This document shows positions 26,049 through 35,874 of a DNA stretch of 64,000 nt, piece by piece; position 1 is the stretch's first letter; the number at the start of each line of letters is the position of its first letter. The notes under the pieces were generated by a model that saw only the letters and a list, made by a program, of their open reading frames with translations, made no database searches and had not been told where the DNA came from. The stretch is taken from NCBI GenBank assembly GCA_965220505.1, contig CBDCQE010000001.1, forward strand, positions 1,736,001 through 1,800,000. The letters are read 5' to 3'. A program made the translations under genes and the position numbers. Source of the stretch: Bin87 sp965220505. Lineage in GTDB: Bacteria > Chloroflexota > Dehalococcoidia > Lucifugimonadales > UBA3495.

Positions 26049-26140
26049 ACCCACCCATCATAGCACGCAGGACCCGTGCGACCGGGAGGCCAGTGTGTCC
26101 GGTCACCCGCCGTTGGCTCCCGGTCCGCGACGGCGGGCGA

Positions 26141-26407
26141 CTATTCGGGTTGGGAGAAGGACTCAGCGCTGTCGACCTGGCGCGCCGGCGCCCGTCGCGT
26201 GCTTGCCAGATAAGCGATCACAATCATTGCCGGCATGGCAAGTATGATTATCCCGATGATGATGACCACGGTGAGTTCGGTGAAGCCCAGCTTTCCGAAT
26301 AAAATGTGGCTCAGGGCCGCCATGATCCACTGCAGCAGGGTCGGGTCCGCCTCGCCATGATGACGGCCCAGTGCTGCCAGTATGGCCACGATCGTTGTTC
26401 CGCCCAT
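26141..26407 (-). CDS. Small membrane protein
   Basis: An 88-residue protein with one strong transmembrane segment (VVIIIGIIILAMPAMIVIAYLA) followed by a basic/polar tail. The stretch 'GFTELTVVIIIGIIIL' resembles the TatA amphipathic start, but the FGxxKLP motif is missing, so I do not call it TatA. A shorter start at 26323 (MAALSHILFGKLGF) is equally possible. Not in an obvious operon; it precedes galU on the same strand. Confidence 0.45.
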   Translation of the reverse strand: MGGTTIVAILAALGRHHGEADPTLLQWIMAALSHILFGKLGFTELTVVIIIGIIILAMPAMIVIAYLASTRRAPARQVDSAESFSQPE

Positions 26408-26444
26408 AGCGGTCCCCGCGGTCCGAACCGATCAAACGGTTGCC

Positions 26445-27917
26445 CTAGTACCGCCCGCCAGCACCGGCTGTTGCCAATTGCGGGCCGGCCTCTGCCGGAC
26501 GCGAATTGTACCGGCTGGAATAGTGATATTCCTTGATGCTGTAGGCCATTATCGCCGCCGGAATGAGGGTGAGACCGGCGATCAGGAACGGCCAGAAATA
26601 GCTGTTGCCAAACCACTCGTAGGCGTAACCGGCGAACTGGATGCTGAAGAACGACCCGATCTGATGCGAGAAAAACACCCACCCGCTGATGGTTCCCAGA
26701 GCGCGGAATCCGTAAACGTCAGCAGTCAACGTCGACGTCAGCGGTACGCTGGCCACCCATGACATGCCGGAGAGCAGCGCGAACGCCACGAGTCCCAGCA
26801 TCCCATAGCCGAACAGGGGTAAGAAGACCAGACACATGAACGCGACACCTCTGGTGGCATACACCAGCGCCAGCACGTTCTTGCGCCTCATCCGGTCACC
26901 CATGAACCCGGTAATAATCACGCCTGCGGCGTTCAGCCCGGTCATTATGCCGAACATGAGCGCGGCGAAGACCTTCTTGTCGTCAAAGGTCATCCAGAGG
27001 AAGTTGACCGTATCCGGCAGGATGTCCTCCGCGTACGGTATGAAATGTATGCTCAGGAGACCCGTGGTTATCCCGCAAACCACGTATGCCCCGGATAGCT
27101 GCCACATAGGCGGCGTCTTGAAGCACTGCCGCCAATTGTTGACTTCGTACAGGCCGGACTGACGTTGCTGTGGCGCGCTCCCCGCCGGAGCGTCTTCCGG
27201 GTTCGGGTCACCGTCCGGGTTCAAACCCATCTCCGTCGGGCTTGGCCGGAGGAAAAATACGGCTAACGGAGCTGAGAGAAACACGACCATCGCCCCCAGC
27301 AGGAACCAAACCGTACGCCAACCGACCAGCTCCACCCCGGCTATGTTCAGGCTGGCGTTGTCGATAACGCCCATCAGGTACGCGGCAAACGGGATCATCA
27401 GCAGCCCACCGATGGAAGTCCCCGCCGCTGCCAATCCGGTGGCCTTGCTGCGCTTGCGCCGAAACCAGCGCACCACCAGGGCCAGCATGTTGGTGATCGA
27501 CGCCGCGCTCAGGCAGGTGTTGATCACGATGGAGAACACTACGATGAACCACAGCAGGTCCAGCGGAATGCTGATGACTCCCAAGTTCAGCGAGTGCTGC
27601 AGGTCCTGCATGAACGCCAGGCTCATGATGGCCAGGCCCATGATTGACAACCCAATGCCGAACACTCGCCGCGGCCCGTACTTGTCGAACAGCGCGCCCA
27701 TGATGGGCTGCATCGCCCCGTTGATGAGGAAACCGACCGACCCTACCCACGAAATGTCCGAACGGTCCCAACCGAACGTGGGCTCCATTTCAGTGACGAA
27801 AAGGCCGAACCCTTGACGGCCCGGCATGGAAAGGAAGGAGACGAAGAAGCAGGTGGCGACGATGTACCACCCGAAATACATCGGAGCGGTGACCGGCGCT
27901 GCGGATTTGGTAGTCAT
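26445..27917 (-). CDS. MFS transporter
   Basis: A 490-residue major facilitator with about 12 hydrophobic segments; first helix YIVATCFFVSFLSMPGRQGFG and the loop-2/3 'FDKYGPRRVFGIGL' marker are typical of the MFS, close to the oxalate/formate and monocarboxylate-type branch. Probably a proton-linked organic-anion permease in the inner membrane. A related but diverged MFS gene lies at 28677 with an Uma2 gene between. Confidence 0.88.
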   Translation of the reverse strand: MTTKSAAPVTAPMYFGWYIVATCFFVSFLSMPGRQGFGLFVTEMEPTFGWDRSDISWVGSVGFLINGAMQPIMGALFDKYGPRRVFGIGLSIMGLAIMSLAFMQDLQHSLNLGVISIPLDLLWFIVVFSIVINTCLSAASITNMLALVVRWFRRKRSKATGLAAAGTSIGGLLMIPFAAYLMGVIDNASLNIAGVELVGWRTVWFLLGAMVVFLSAPLAVFFLRPSPTEMGLNPDGDPNPEDAPAGSAPQQRQSGLYEVNNWRQCFKTPPMWQLSGAYVVCGITTGLLSIHFIPYAEDILPDTVNFLWMTFDDKKVFAALMFGIMTGLNAAGVIITGFMGDRMRRKNVLALVYATRGVAFMCLVFLPLFGYGMLGLVAFALLSGMSWVASVPLTSTLTADVYGFRALGTISGWVFFSHQIGSFFSIQFAGYAYEWFGNSYFWPFLIAGLTLIPAAIMAYSIKEYHYSSRYNSRPAEAGPQLATAGAGGRY

Positions 27918-28045
27918 ACGCCCCCTGGGGTCGCAGGTTCCGTGAGGCGATGACCGAACATCGCCAAATATCTTGCCATCATAGCAGGCATCTCAACCTC
28001 GCGCTATCACGGTTCTGGGCCGACGGCGCGAAAACGGCCTTCCCA

Positions 28046-28642
28046 TTACCCCTCTCGCGGAGGGCGACGGCGGTGATGGAATATCTCCAACAACGGTATC
28101 ACCAACTCCAGCAGGAGTGGCGTCGTCAACACGTCACCCGGGCCAAGTACCGCCCGCTCCACATACACGCCGCCCCGCAGTTCCAGTTGGGTTACGGTAT
28201 CGTTGCGCGGATCTATGGGCCAGTACTCGGTAACCCCGGCTTCGGCATAGATCTCCCGCTTCCGTATCAAGTCCCGATTACGGTCGCCTGAGAGGATCTC
28301 AACCACAATATCGGGCGTTCCCTCTACTCGACTCCCGCCCACGATGCCCCGACTTTGCGCGAGGATGATGACAATATCCGGCTCGGGCGCCCGCTGTAAT
28401 TCCCGGGATAGAACGGTGGTCATTTCATGGTAGAGTTCGGCTGGAGGAACTTCAAACTGATCCACATGGGCCAGTATGTGGCGACTAAATTCCATCATCA
28501 AAAACTGGTGATCCGGGCTGCCTGACGCCGTGATATACAGCACTCCGTCGTCAAGCTCCCACTTTCCATCGGTCTCGTCCCGGGCCAGGAAGTCGCCCAG
28601 AGTCATTCGCATCCCGGTGCGCAATTTCGCAGCCGAAGTCAT
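28046..28642 (-). CDS. Uma2 family endonuclease-like protein
   Basis: A 198-residue protein with the PD-(D/E)xK-like Uma2 (DUF820) core: WELDDGVLYI, EPDIVIILAQ, PDIVVEILSGDRNRDLIRKREIYAEAGVTEYWPIDP. Conserved Asp, Glu and Lys are in place. Uma2 proteins are abundant in Cyanobacteria and Chloroflexota; the biological role is not established. Lies between two MFS genes on the same strand. Confidence 0.82.
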   Translation of the reverse strand: MTSAAKLRTGMRMTLGDFLARDETDGKWELDDGVLYITASGSPDHQFLMMEFSRHILAHVDQFEVPPAELYHEMTTVLSRELQRAPEPDIVIILAQSRGIVGGSRVEGTPDIVVEILSGDRNRDLIRKREIYAEAGVTEYWPIDPRNDTVTQLELRGGVYVERAVLGPGDVLTTPLLLELVIPLLEIFHHRRRPPREG

Positions 28643-28676
28643 CGCATCGTCCGCATCCGCCGGATAGCCGGGCCAG

Positions 28677-30005
28677 TCAGTCGGCGGCCCCCACGGCGGC
28701 TGGAGCAGTCTGGTAGCGCACGGAATACTTCCGCTCCCGTATGGTGAACGCGCTGATCGCAGCCGGATACAGGACTACGGCCGCGATGGAGAACGCAACG
28801 ATATAGTCGCCCGTAACCTCGCGCAGGTATCCGGCCAGCAGCACGCTGGTGAAGCCGCCCAATTGGTGGAACAGGAACGCCACGCCCGATATGGTCGCCA
28901 TGGATTTCAATCCGTACACCTCTGCGGTGAGCGACGACGTCAGCGGCGCGGTGGCAATCCAGGACAAGCCGGCCACTACCGCGAAAATGAGCATCCCCGC
29001 GATGACCGGGAACCCGGGCATCAACAGCGACGCCACCAGGATCACGTACCCGGTCCCGCGACAGAAGTAGACTGCCGTCAACCAGTTCTTGCGCCCGCCG
29101 ATCCGGTCTGAAATCCAGCCGGCTCCCGTGGCTCCCAGCGCGTTCAGGCCCGACATCAAGCCAAAGATCAGCGCCGCCGTCTGCGGGTTCACTCCCTCCT
29201 CGATGGCCATGGGCACGAAGTGCACCGCCAGCATGAAAGTGGTGCCGCCGCAGATGTAGTAGGAAAAGCTCATTTGCCAGATGGGCAATGACTTGAAAGC
29301 CTGACGCCAATTTTCGGCAAACAGGGGCTGTGGCGGTGGCGCGACGGCGCCGCCCGATCCGTCAGGCCCGCTTTCCGGGACTGGGTCGCCGTCGGGCGTC
29401 AGTCCCTTTTTCGCGGGATCGTCATGGAGAAACACGAACGCCAGGGGGATGCCCAGCGCCAGAATCATCACACCCAGGACAACCCAGGATAGCCGCCAGT
29501 CGATCAGGCTAATCAGAAAAGCCACGAATGGCACCAGGACCAGGCTGCCCAACGACATGCCGGAGGCGTTGAGCCCAATGACCAGGCCCCTTCGCCGCCG
29601 GAACCACTTGCTCAGCATCGCGGCCGTGTTGGTCATCGACGAGCCGCTCTGGCCAATTGCCGCGATCACGCCGAACATGGCGATCATGTACCAGATGCTG
29701 CCCGTGGCCGCCATCAGCAGCGTGGAAACTCCCACCACCACGATGCCCGTTATCACCACGATGCGCACGCCGATTCGGTCGAAAAGATAGCCCATGAACG
29801 GTTGCGTAACGCCGTTGAGCAACGCCCCAAGGGCCGCCGCCCATGACACAACCGTCCGGTTCCACTCGAACTCGGCTTCCATGGGGACCACGAATGCGCC
29901 GAAAGAATTGCGCGCCCCCATGGTCAGGAACGCGATGAACATGCAGGTGGCCACCACGAACCACCCGTAGAATATGCCCGGGCGCGCCGGATTATTCACC
30001 GCCAT
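28677..30005 (-). CDS. MFS transporter
   Basis: A 442-residue major facilitator paralogous to the gene at 26445: WFVVATCMFIAFLTMGARNSFG and FDRIGVRIVVITGIV mark the same subfamily, and both share 'FLHDDPAKKGLTPDGDPVPE'-like central loops. Probable permease for a small organic acid. Transcribed towards the Uma2 gene that starts 34 bases downstream. Confidence 0.88.
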   Translation of the reverse strand: MAVNNPARPGIFYGWFVVATCMFIAFLTMGARNSFGAFVVPMEAEFEWNRTVVSWAAALGALLNGVTQPFMGYLFDRIGVRIVVITGIVVVGVSTLLMAATGSIWYMIAMFGVIAAIGQSGSSMTNTAAMLSKWFRRRRGLVIGLNASGMSLGSLVLVPFVAFLISLIDWRLSWVVLGVMILALGIPLAFVFLHDDPAKKGLTPDGDPVPESGPDGSGGAVAPPPQPLFAENWRQAFKSLPIWQMSFSYYICGGTTFMLAVHFVPMAIEEGVNPQTAALIFGLMSGLNALGATGAGWISDRIGGRKNWLTAVYFCRGTGYVILVASLLMPGFPVIAGMLIFAVVAGLSWIATAPLTSSLTAEVYGLKSMATISGVAFLFHQLGGFTSVLLAGYLREVTGDYIVAFSIAAVVLYPAAISAFTIRERKYSVRYQTAPAAVGAAD

Positions 30006-30105
30006 ACAGCCCCCAATGCCGCTTTCGCTACGTTGCTCGCGGATTAGGCCGGATTGTATGCCTACGGTGGTAGGGGCGCAAGGCAGACGTTGACCGCCGA
30101 GGTAG

Positions 30106-30954
30106 CTACTGCGTCATCGGGGGCATAAATTCGCGCAGTTCCAGCGTCACATCGGGGAACGCCTGGGGAGTAATGGCGCCATCGGCTGGAATGGTGCGGA
30201 CCGTAGTGTACGCAGTGCCCACGGGGTCGGTGCGGGCTTCGACTTCGCCGGTGCGCAGGTTGGCTATCCAGAATTCGGGGATGCCGGCGGCGGCATAGAA
30301 CTCCGACTTCGGGCCATAGTCATATTCCAGCGAACTGTCGGCTACTTCAATCAGCAGCAGCACGTCCTCCGGCGTCGCCGTCTCGGCGTGGTAGTCAGGT
30401 CGAGGGCGCAGCAGGACAACGTCCGGTTCCGGCATTCCATATTCATCCAGTTGTATGGAGCCCTGCACGCGCACAATGGCGCGACCCACCAGTGGCGGAA
30501 CCAGCAGCGTAGTCAGCGCGTCGGTGCAGAAGAGGTGCCGGTTCCCGATTGCCGCCATCTGAATGATCTCCCCGGCCAGCAGTTCAACGTGTTCGTCTTC
30601 ATGCAGAATGCCGGCCTCGCCCATGGCCATGTACTCGGCCACGGTGAAAAGCCTGCGACTGAGTTCGTGCCGGGTAGTGGTCCCGTTTAGGCGGCTTTCG
30701 TTCTCGTATACGTACGAGTAACGCTTCGTCTCCTGATCTTTCTTGAGCTCTCCAGTGTCTACCAATTGGCCGAGCACTGAAAACGTCAAAAAATCCCGGT
30801 GCCTGCCTTGGACAGATGACCGTAGCCCTAGTATTTCCGCGATCTGCGCATTGCCTAACCCTTCCGGATAGGATTTCAAGAGCGTTAGGATCGCACTTTG
30901 GATCTTCCGTAATCCTGTTTGCGCAAGTTTCAGGGCGGCCCCGTGATCGCTCAT
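30106..30954 (-). CDS. HTH-Uma2 fusion protein
   Basis: A 282-residue protein. Residues 15-80 (SAILTLLKSYPEGLGNAQIAEILGL...RDFLTFSVLGQLVDTGELKK) form a winged-helix-like DNA-binding domain of the kind seen at the N-terminus of several type II restriction-type enzymes. Residues 105-282 are an Uma2 nuclease domain (LAGEIIQMAAIGNRH, MPEPDVVLLRP, LLIEVADSSLEYDYGPKSEFYAAAGIPEFWI). The fusion suggests a DNA-targeted nuclease or repressor rather than a generic Uma2 protein. Confidence 0.7.
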   Translation of the reverse strand: MSDHGAALKLAQTGLRKIQSAILTLLKSYPEGLGNAQIAEILGLRSSVQGRHRDFLTFSVLGQLVDTGELKKDQETKRYSYVYENESRLNGTTTRHELSRRLFTVAEYMAMGEAGILHEDEHVELLAGEIIQMAAIGNRHLFCTDALTTLLVPPLVGRAIVRVQGSIQLDEYGMPEPDVVLLRPRPDYHAETATPEDVLLLIEVADSSLEYDYGPKSEFYAAAGIPEFWIANLRTGEVEARTDPVGTAYTTVRTIPADGAITPQAFPDVTLELREFMPPMTQ

Positions 30955-31302
30955 GCTGATACACCCATTGGTTGCATCCTACCCGCGTACCGAAATGCTC
31001 CATGTTGGCCATGCTAAATCGTCATGAGTAAATTAGCAACGCGACGCGCCCTTGAGGAATTGCGCGGAAACAAGTTTGCGCCGGTTCCTGACGTTTCGCG
31101 CGTCCATTGCACGCCAATAGCACACGAGGATTACGCTGTTGCGACATCTGCAAATCGCGTTGATAATCCTGCAGTGACGAAAAAGGCGTACCGCACAACT
31201 CATGCGGACGAAAGTGAAAGCCGCAGCGTCCGACCCGGCATGTCAAACAACTCGGACAGCCATCGCGTTGGCCTATCATTCAGAGCGATTGCAAGCTTTC
31301 GC
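30955..31302. other. 348-bp gap without a recognisable gene
   Basis: Contains overlapping open frames on both strands (for example plus 31024, beginning MSKLATRRALEELRGNKF, and minus 31279), neither with a recognised domain or good ribosome site. GC looks lower than the surroundings, which may mark a decayed or recently inserted segment. No repeat or RNA motif was recognised. Confidence 0.4.
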
Positions 31303-32808
31303 CTAAACGTCTTTCAACGCCAGCGCGTCCTCTCCGGCGCTGTTGCCGGCCAGGCGACCGAATACCATGCCAGCGCTGAGGCCGCTGCCGCCCGGATAGT
31401 TGTGATAGAACAACCCGCCGACCATTTCGCCGGCCGCGTACAGGCCCGGTATCGGGTCCTGGGCGTTGGTCACCACCTGGCCGCGGTTGTTCACCTTGAC
31501 TCCCCCGAAGGTGAAGGTGATGCCGGTGGTCACAGCCCATCCGCGATAGGGAGGCGTGTCCAGGGTCTGGGCCCAGTTGGTCTTGTTGACCGCCAGGCCC
31601 TCCGTGCAGCGGCCGTCCTTGACCGTCGGGTTGTACTCGATGTCCTGGCGCACGGCGGCGTTGTACTCCTCGACCTCCCGCACCAATCCGGCGGGGTCGA
31701 TGTCCAGCATCCGCGCCAGTTCCTCGATGGAGTCGGCTTCGGCGGTGGTCGCCTGCGGGATCCAATACTCGTCACGCAGCAGATGCTTCACCTTCTCGTC
31801 GAAGATCTGGAAGCACAGGCCCTGGGGCTGCTCCATCAACGCGCGCCCGTAGGTCACGTAGGTGTAGTTGCGGAAGTCCGCGCCCTCGTCCAGGAACCGC
31901 TCGCCGTTGATGTTGACCATCAGGCCGAAGGGGTAGGAGTGCTTCTGGAACAGCTCGGTGACCGTGCGGTCGCCGAAGGTCGGAGCATTCATATCCCAGG
32001 CCACCGCGTGACACGACGACCAATGACCGTAGGACTGCGCTCCCACGTCCAGCGCCATCTTGATGCCGTCGCCGGTGTTGTACGGTATGCCGCGAACCTT
32101 TACCGTCTCCCAGCCGGGGCCCAGGTAACGGCAGCGCATCTCGGCATTGGCCTCGAAGCCGCCGGCCGCCAGCACCACAGCGCGGCCCGCGATGTCCTCA
32201 AACCCATCGGGTCCCTTCACCCGCAGTCCAGATACGTTGCCCTTCTGGTCCTGGATCAGCGATACGCCCTCGGTGGAATACCGCACCTCGACGCCCAGTC
32301 GCTGGCACACGTCGAACTGCTGGTCCGACAGGCCCTTGCCCGCTCCCACGGCTTCGACTACCAAGCCGCCCCAGAACCGGAATTTGTCACCGTCCCGGAA
32401 GGCCTGACGCCCAAAGGACAACACGAACCGCACGCCGTGTTCCTGCAACCACTTCATCGTGGGATAGGACTGGCTCACCAGGATCTCGGCCAACTCCGGG
32501 TCGGACAGCCCGTGGGTGACCCGCATCATGTCGTCGTAGAACTGGTTTTCGGTGTACTGCCCCACCTCGATGGAGTTGGCCTCGGTCTCCGACATGTCGG
32601 GGATCAGCCCTTTGATGTCGTCCAGGCCGTTGTACGCGAAGCGGATGATGCCGCCGGTGAAATAGGTGTTCCCACCGCGGAAATACTCCGGAGCCTTCTC
32701 AACCACCAGCACCGACTGGGTCTGCTCGCGGGCGGCGATGGCGGCGGAAAGCGCGGCATTCCCGGCCCCCACCACGATTACGTCATATACAGTGTCATTA
32801 GCAGGCAA
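31303..32808 (-). CDS. FAD-dependent oxidoreductase, fumarate reductase/TcuA-like
   Basis: A 501-residue flavoprotein. FAD loop YDVIVVGAGNAALSAAIAA at residues 8-26; 'FRGGNTYFTGG' and 'GPGWETVKVRGIPYNTGDGIKMAL' and the C-terminal 'GLYAAGEMVGGLFYHNYPGGSGL' match the succinate dehydrogenase/fumarate reductase flavoprotein family, closest to tricarballylate dehydrogenase TcuA. Soluble; substrate may be a small organic acid or a ketosteroid-like compound. A gap of 348 bases follows. Confidence 0.85.
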   Translation of the reverse strand: MPANDTVYDVIVVGAGNAALSAAIAAREQTQSVLVVEKAPEYFRGGNTYFTGGIIRFAYNGLDDIKGLIPDMSETEANSIEVGQYTENQFYDDMMRVTHGLSDPELAEILVSQSYPTMKWLQEHGVRFVLSFGRQAFRDGDKFRFWGGLVVEAVGAGKGLSDQQFDVCQRLGVEVRYSTEGVSLIQDQKGNVSGLRVKGPDGFEDIAGRAVVLAAGGFEANAEMRCRYLGPGWETVKVRGIPYNTGDGIKMALDVGAQSYGHWSSCHAVAWDMNAPTFGDRTVTELFQKHSYPFGLMVNINGERFLDEGADFRNYTYVTYGRALMEQPQGLCFQIFDEKVKHLLRDEYWIPQATTAEADSIEELARMLDIDPAGLVREVEEYNAAVRQDIEYNPTVKDGRCTEGLAVNKTNWAQTLDTPPYRGWAVTTGITFTFGGVKVNNRGQVVTNAQDPIPGLYAAGEMVGGLFYHNYPGGSGLSAGMVFGRLAGNSAGEDALALKDV

Positions 32809-33032
32809 AACCGCACCTCAAAGGCCGGCCGGACCGTCACCCGGCAGGCAAATTTGCGTACCCGATGATACCACAGCGCCTCTTTTCGCCCGCACGACGC
32901 TTGGTGCCGCGACCCCGGCTGATGTACCCTTGACACTCCTCGGATTCTCCAGGTTCCCGGCTCCGCCGACGCTGCACCTGGCGACGCCCGGAACCCACAT
33001 TGCCCGCGGATAATGGCCGACCTGGTGATGAC

Positions 33033-34586
33033 ATGCAGTACGACGTGATAATTGTCGGTGGAGGTTCCGCCGGTTGTGCCCTGGCGGCCCGCCTGTCCGA
33101 AAACCCGGCCCGCTCGGTTCTGCTGCTGGAGGCCGGCCCCGACTACACCGACTTCGAGCAGTGGCCGTCGGAACTCCGCGACGGCACCAGCCAGGATGCG
33201 TCCACACCGGGCGCGGTGTTCAACTGGTCCTACCAGGCTACGGCCACCGAGCGACAGTCGGAACCGATCCAGATCGCCCGCGGGCGCGTCATGGGCGGAT
33301 CCGGCGCCGTCAACGGGCAGGTATTCCTGCGCGGGCTTCCCGAGGACTACGACGGCTGGGCGGACCAGGGCAACGACCAGTGGGCCTACCGGCACGTCCT
33401 GCCTTTCTTCCGCAAGCTCGAGTCCGACGCCGACGTGCAGGACGACTTCCACGGCAGCGACGGGCCGGTGCCTGTAGTACGCGCCCCGCGCGACGCCTGG
33501 CATCCCTTCCAGCACGCCTTCGTGCGGGCCTGCGCCGGCCTTGGCTATCCCGAAGATGCGGACATGAACAACCCGTCGGCAGTAGGCGTGGGCGCGGCGC
33601 CCATGAACAACCCGGCCGGCATCCGGATGAGCTGCGCCCTGGCGTATCTTGCGACGGCCCGCCACCGCCTGAACCTGACCCTACGCGGCAACGTCACTGT
33701 CCGGCGCGTCCTGTTCGAGGGGCAAACCGCCGTCGGCGTGGAAGCCGAGAGCGGCGGCGAGGTTTTCACCGCCCACGGCCGCGAGATCGTCATCTGCGCC
33801 AGCGGGATCGCGTCGCCGCAACTGCTGATGCTGTCCGGCGTGGGGCCGGCCGATCATCTGACGGAACTGGGCATCCCGGTGGTGCAAGAACTTGCCGGCG
33901 TAGGCGAGAACTTGCGGGATCATCCATTGGTCTACGTTGATACCACACTCCACCCCGACTACGTTGCGGGCGATTTCACCGGTTCGCGCATCCAGACGCT
34001 GCTGCGCTACACTACCACCGGTTCCGATTCCCGCAACGACATGCACGTTTATGTGAACAACGTGGCGTCCGGGCCGAGCCCGCTGGGCAGCGGACCCGGC
34101 GTCGGCCGTGAAACCCTGCGCATGACGTGCATCCTGCAATCCGCCGTGAGCCAGGGTCAGCTGCGCCTGGCCTCCTCCGACCCCCACGACAAGCCGCTGA
34201 TCGACTACCGCTACCTCCGTAGTGAGACGGACCGGCGGCGGTTGCGCGAAGCCGTTCGCCTGTGTCGGCGTATCCTGGACCAAGACCCATTCGCCGCCAT
34301 TGCCGTTGACCCGGTTTCGCCGACCGCCGATGAAATCGCTTCGGACGCCGCCCTGGACGACTGGCTGCTGCGCAACGTGTTCACCACCTTCCACACTTCG
34401 GGCTCGTGCCGCATGGGGCCGGTTGACGACCCCATGGCCGTGGTTGACCAGTATTGCCGGGTCCGCGGCGTCGCTAACCTGCGCGTTGTTGACCTGTCCA
34501 TCTGCCCCAACGTGGTGCGGGCCAACACCAACGCCACCGCCATCATGATCGCCGAACGCGCCGCCGGCTGGATCGGCGAGCCGTAG
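33033..34586 (+). CDS. GMC family oxidoreductase, second copy
   Basis: A 517-residue paralogue of the gene at 11199: YDVIIVGGGSAGCALAARL at the N-terminus, GGSGAVNGQVFLRG signature 1, SGIASPQLLMLSGVGPA signature 2, and HTSGSCRMG with NTNATAIM at the C-terminus carrying the catalytic His-Asn. Expected FAD-dependent alcohol oxidase or dehydrogenase. ATG 33033 is preferred over the upstream extension to 33000. It is followed by an unrelated aminotransferase. Confidence 0.92.
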   Translation: MQYDVIIVGGGSAGCALAARLSENPARSVLLLEAGPDYTDFEQWPSELRDGTSQDASTPGAVFNWSYQATATERQSEPIQIARGRVMGGSGAVNGQVFLRGLPEDYDGWADQGNDQWAYRHVLPFFRKLESDADVQDDFHGSDGPVPVVRAPRDAWHPFQHAFVRACAGLGYPEDADMNNPSAVGVGAAPMNNPAGIRMSCALAYLATARHRLNLTLRGNVTVRRVLFEGQTAVGVEAESGGEVFTAHGREIVICASGIASPQLLMLSGVGPADHLTELGIPVVQELAGVGENLRDHPLVYVDTTLHPDYVAGDFTGSRIQTLLRYTTTGSDSRNDMHVYVNNVASGPSPLGSGPGVGRETLRMTCILQSAVSQGQLRLASSDPHDKPLIDYRYLRSETDRRRLREAVRLCRRILDQDPFAAIAVDPVSPTADEIASDAALDDWLLRNVFTTFHTSGSCRMGPVDDPMAVVDQYCRVRGVANLRVVDLSICPNVVRANTNATAIMIAERAAGWIGEP

Positions 34587-34603
34587 CCAAGCCTGTCATT
34601 GCG

Positions 34604-34653
34604 AGCGCAGCGCGGCAATCTCGTCGCAACAGCGCGACGACGCCCGCTATAAT
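34604..34653. other. Inter-gene repeat-like GCAGCGCGGCAATCTCGTCGC segment with TATAAT
   Basis: The bases cattgcgagcgcagcgcgg (from 34600) resemble a REP-like repeat commonly seen between bacterial genes. A TATAAT hexamer at 34648-34653 preceded by a cytosine-rich stretch could be the -10 of the aminotransferase promoter; no matching -35 box was found. Confidence 0.4.
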
Positions 34654-34689
34654 GCCTCCGTCCTGATTTGCAGCCCACGGAGTTCCCCC

Positions 34690-35874
34690 ATGCCCATTTC
34701 TGAATACGTCAGCCGTTCCATGGAAGAGGGCGGCTGGATCCGCCGCATGTTCGAGGTGGGCATCGCCCTCAAGGCCCAGTACGGCGAGGACAATGTTTTC
34801 GACCTGTCCCTAGGCAACCCGATCATGGAGCCGCCGGCCGAGTTTCACGCCGAGCTCCTGCGCATCGCTCAGTCCCCATCGCCGGGGATGCACCGTTACA
34901 TGCCCAACGCCGGTTACCCCGAAACGCGCCAGGCCGTCGCCGACACCCTGGCATCCGAGACCGGCCTGCCTTTCACTGCGGCTGACATCCTCATGACTTG
35001 CGGGGCGGCCGGCGCCGCCAACGTGGTGCTTCGCGCTATCCTCAATCCGGGTGATGAGGTGATAATCCTCTCCCCCTTCTTTGGCGAGTACGTCTATTAC
35101 ATCCAGAACCACAACGGCGTCCCCGTCATCGTGCCCACGACGGCCGAGTTCGGCCTGGACGTTGCGGCCATTGACGCCGCCATCACCCCGCGAACGCGCG
35201 CCGTGATGCTCAACTCCCCCAACAACCCGTCCGGCATCGTTTATCCCGCCGAGGACATAGCGGCGCTGGCAGATGCGATCATGCAGGCCGAGAACCGGTA
35301 CGGTTCCGAAATCTTCATCATCAGCGACGAGCCGTACCGCCGCATCATCTACGACGACCTGACCTACCCGCAGGTTTTTCCCCATTACGAACGCACCGTC
35401 GTCGTCAACTCCCACGCCAAGGACCTGGGCCTGCCCGGCGAACGCATCGGCCACATCGCCATCCATCCCCACTACTCGGGCAAGGCTGAGCTGTTCGACG
35501 GCCTGGTCTTCTGCAACCGGGTCCTGGGCTTCGTCAACGCGCCCGCTCTGATGCAGCACGTGGTTCGTGCCGTGCAGGATGCCTCGGTGGACGTGGGCGA
35601 GTACCAGCGCAAGCGAGACTTCCTCTACGAACGCCTCACCGGCATGGGCTACTCGGTCGTCAAACCCCAGGGGGCCTTCTACCTGTTCCCTCGCTCGCCC
35701 CTGGCCGATGACGAGGCGTTTGTCGCGGCCCTGCAGGAATACAACGTGCTCGTGGTGCCCGGCAAAGGCTTCGGCACGCCGGGCCACTTCCGCATCTCCT
35801 ACTGCCTGGAAGACCGCGTTCTGGAAGGCTCCATGGACGGCTTCGCCCGCGCCGCCGAGCAGTATCTGCGTTAG
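34690..35874 (+). CDS. PLP-dependent aminotransferase class I/II
   Basis: A 394-residue fold-type I aminotransferase. Cofactor sites: MLNSPNNPSGIVYP (Asn), IFIISDEPYRRIIYDD (Asp), and NSHAKDLGLPGERIG, with the Schiff-base Lys near residue 244. Close to aspartate/aromatic aminotransferases; donor and acceptor unresolved. Its stop overlaps the convergent stop of the Uma2 gene (TTAG at 35871-35874). Confidence 0.92.
   Translation: MPISEYVSRSMEEGGWIRRMFEVGIALKAQYGEDNVFDLSLGNPIMEPPAEFHAELLRIAQSPSPGMHRYMPNAGYPETRQAVADTLASETGLPFTAADILMTCGAAGAANVVLRAILNPGDEVIILSPFFGEYVYYIQNHNGVPVIVPTTAEFGLDVAAIDAAITPRTRAVMLNSPNNPSGIVYPAEDIAALADAIMQAENRYGSEIFIISDEPYRRIIYDDLTYPQVFPHYERTVVVNSHAKDLGLPGERIGHIAIHPHYSGKAELFDGLVFCNRVLGFVNAPALMQHVVRAVQDASVDVGEYQRKRDFLYERLTGMGYSVVKPQGAFYLFPRSPLADDEAFVAALQEYNVLVVPGKGFGTPGHFRISYCLEDRVLEGSMDGFARAAEQYLR

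Noticed and set aside
26141..26407. TatA translocase subunit
   Set aside because: The first hydrophobic region is similar, but the FGxxKLP hinge and amphipathic helix are missing and no tatC is nearby.
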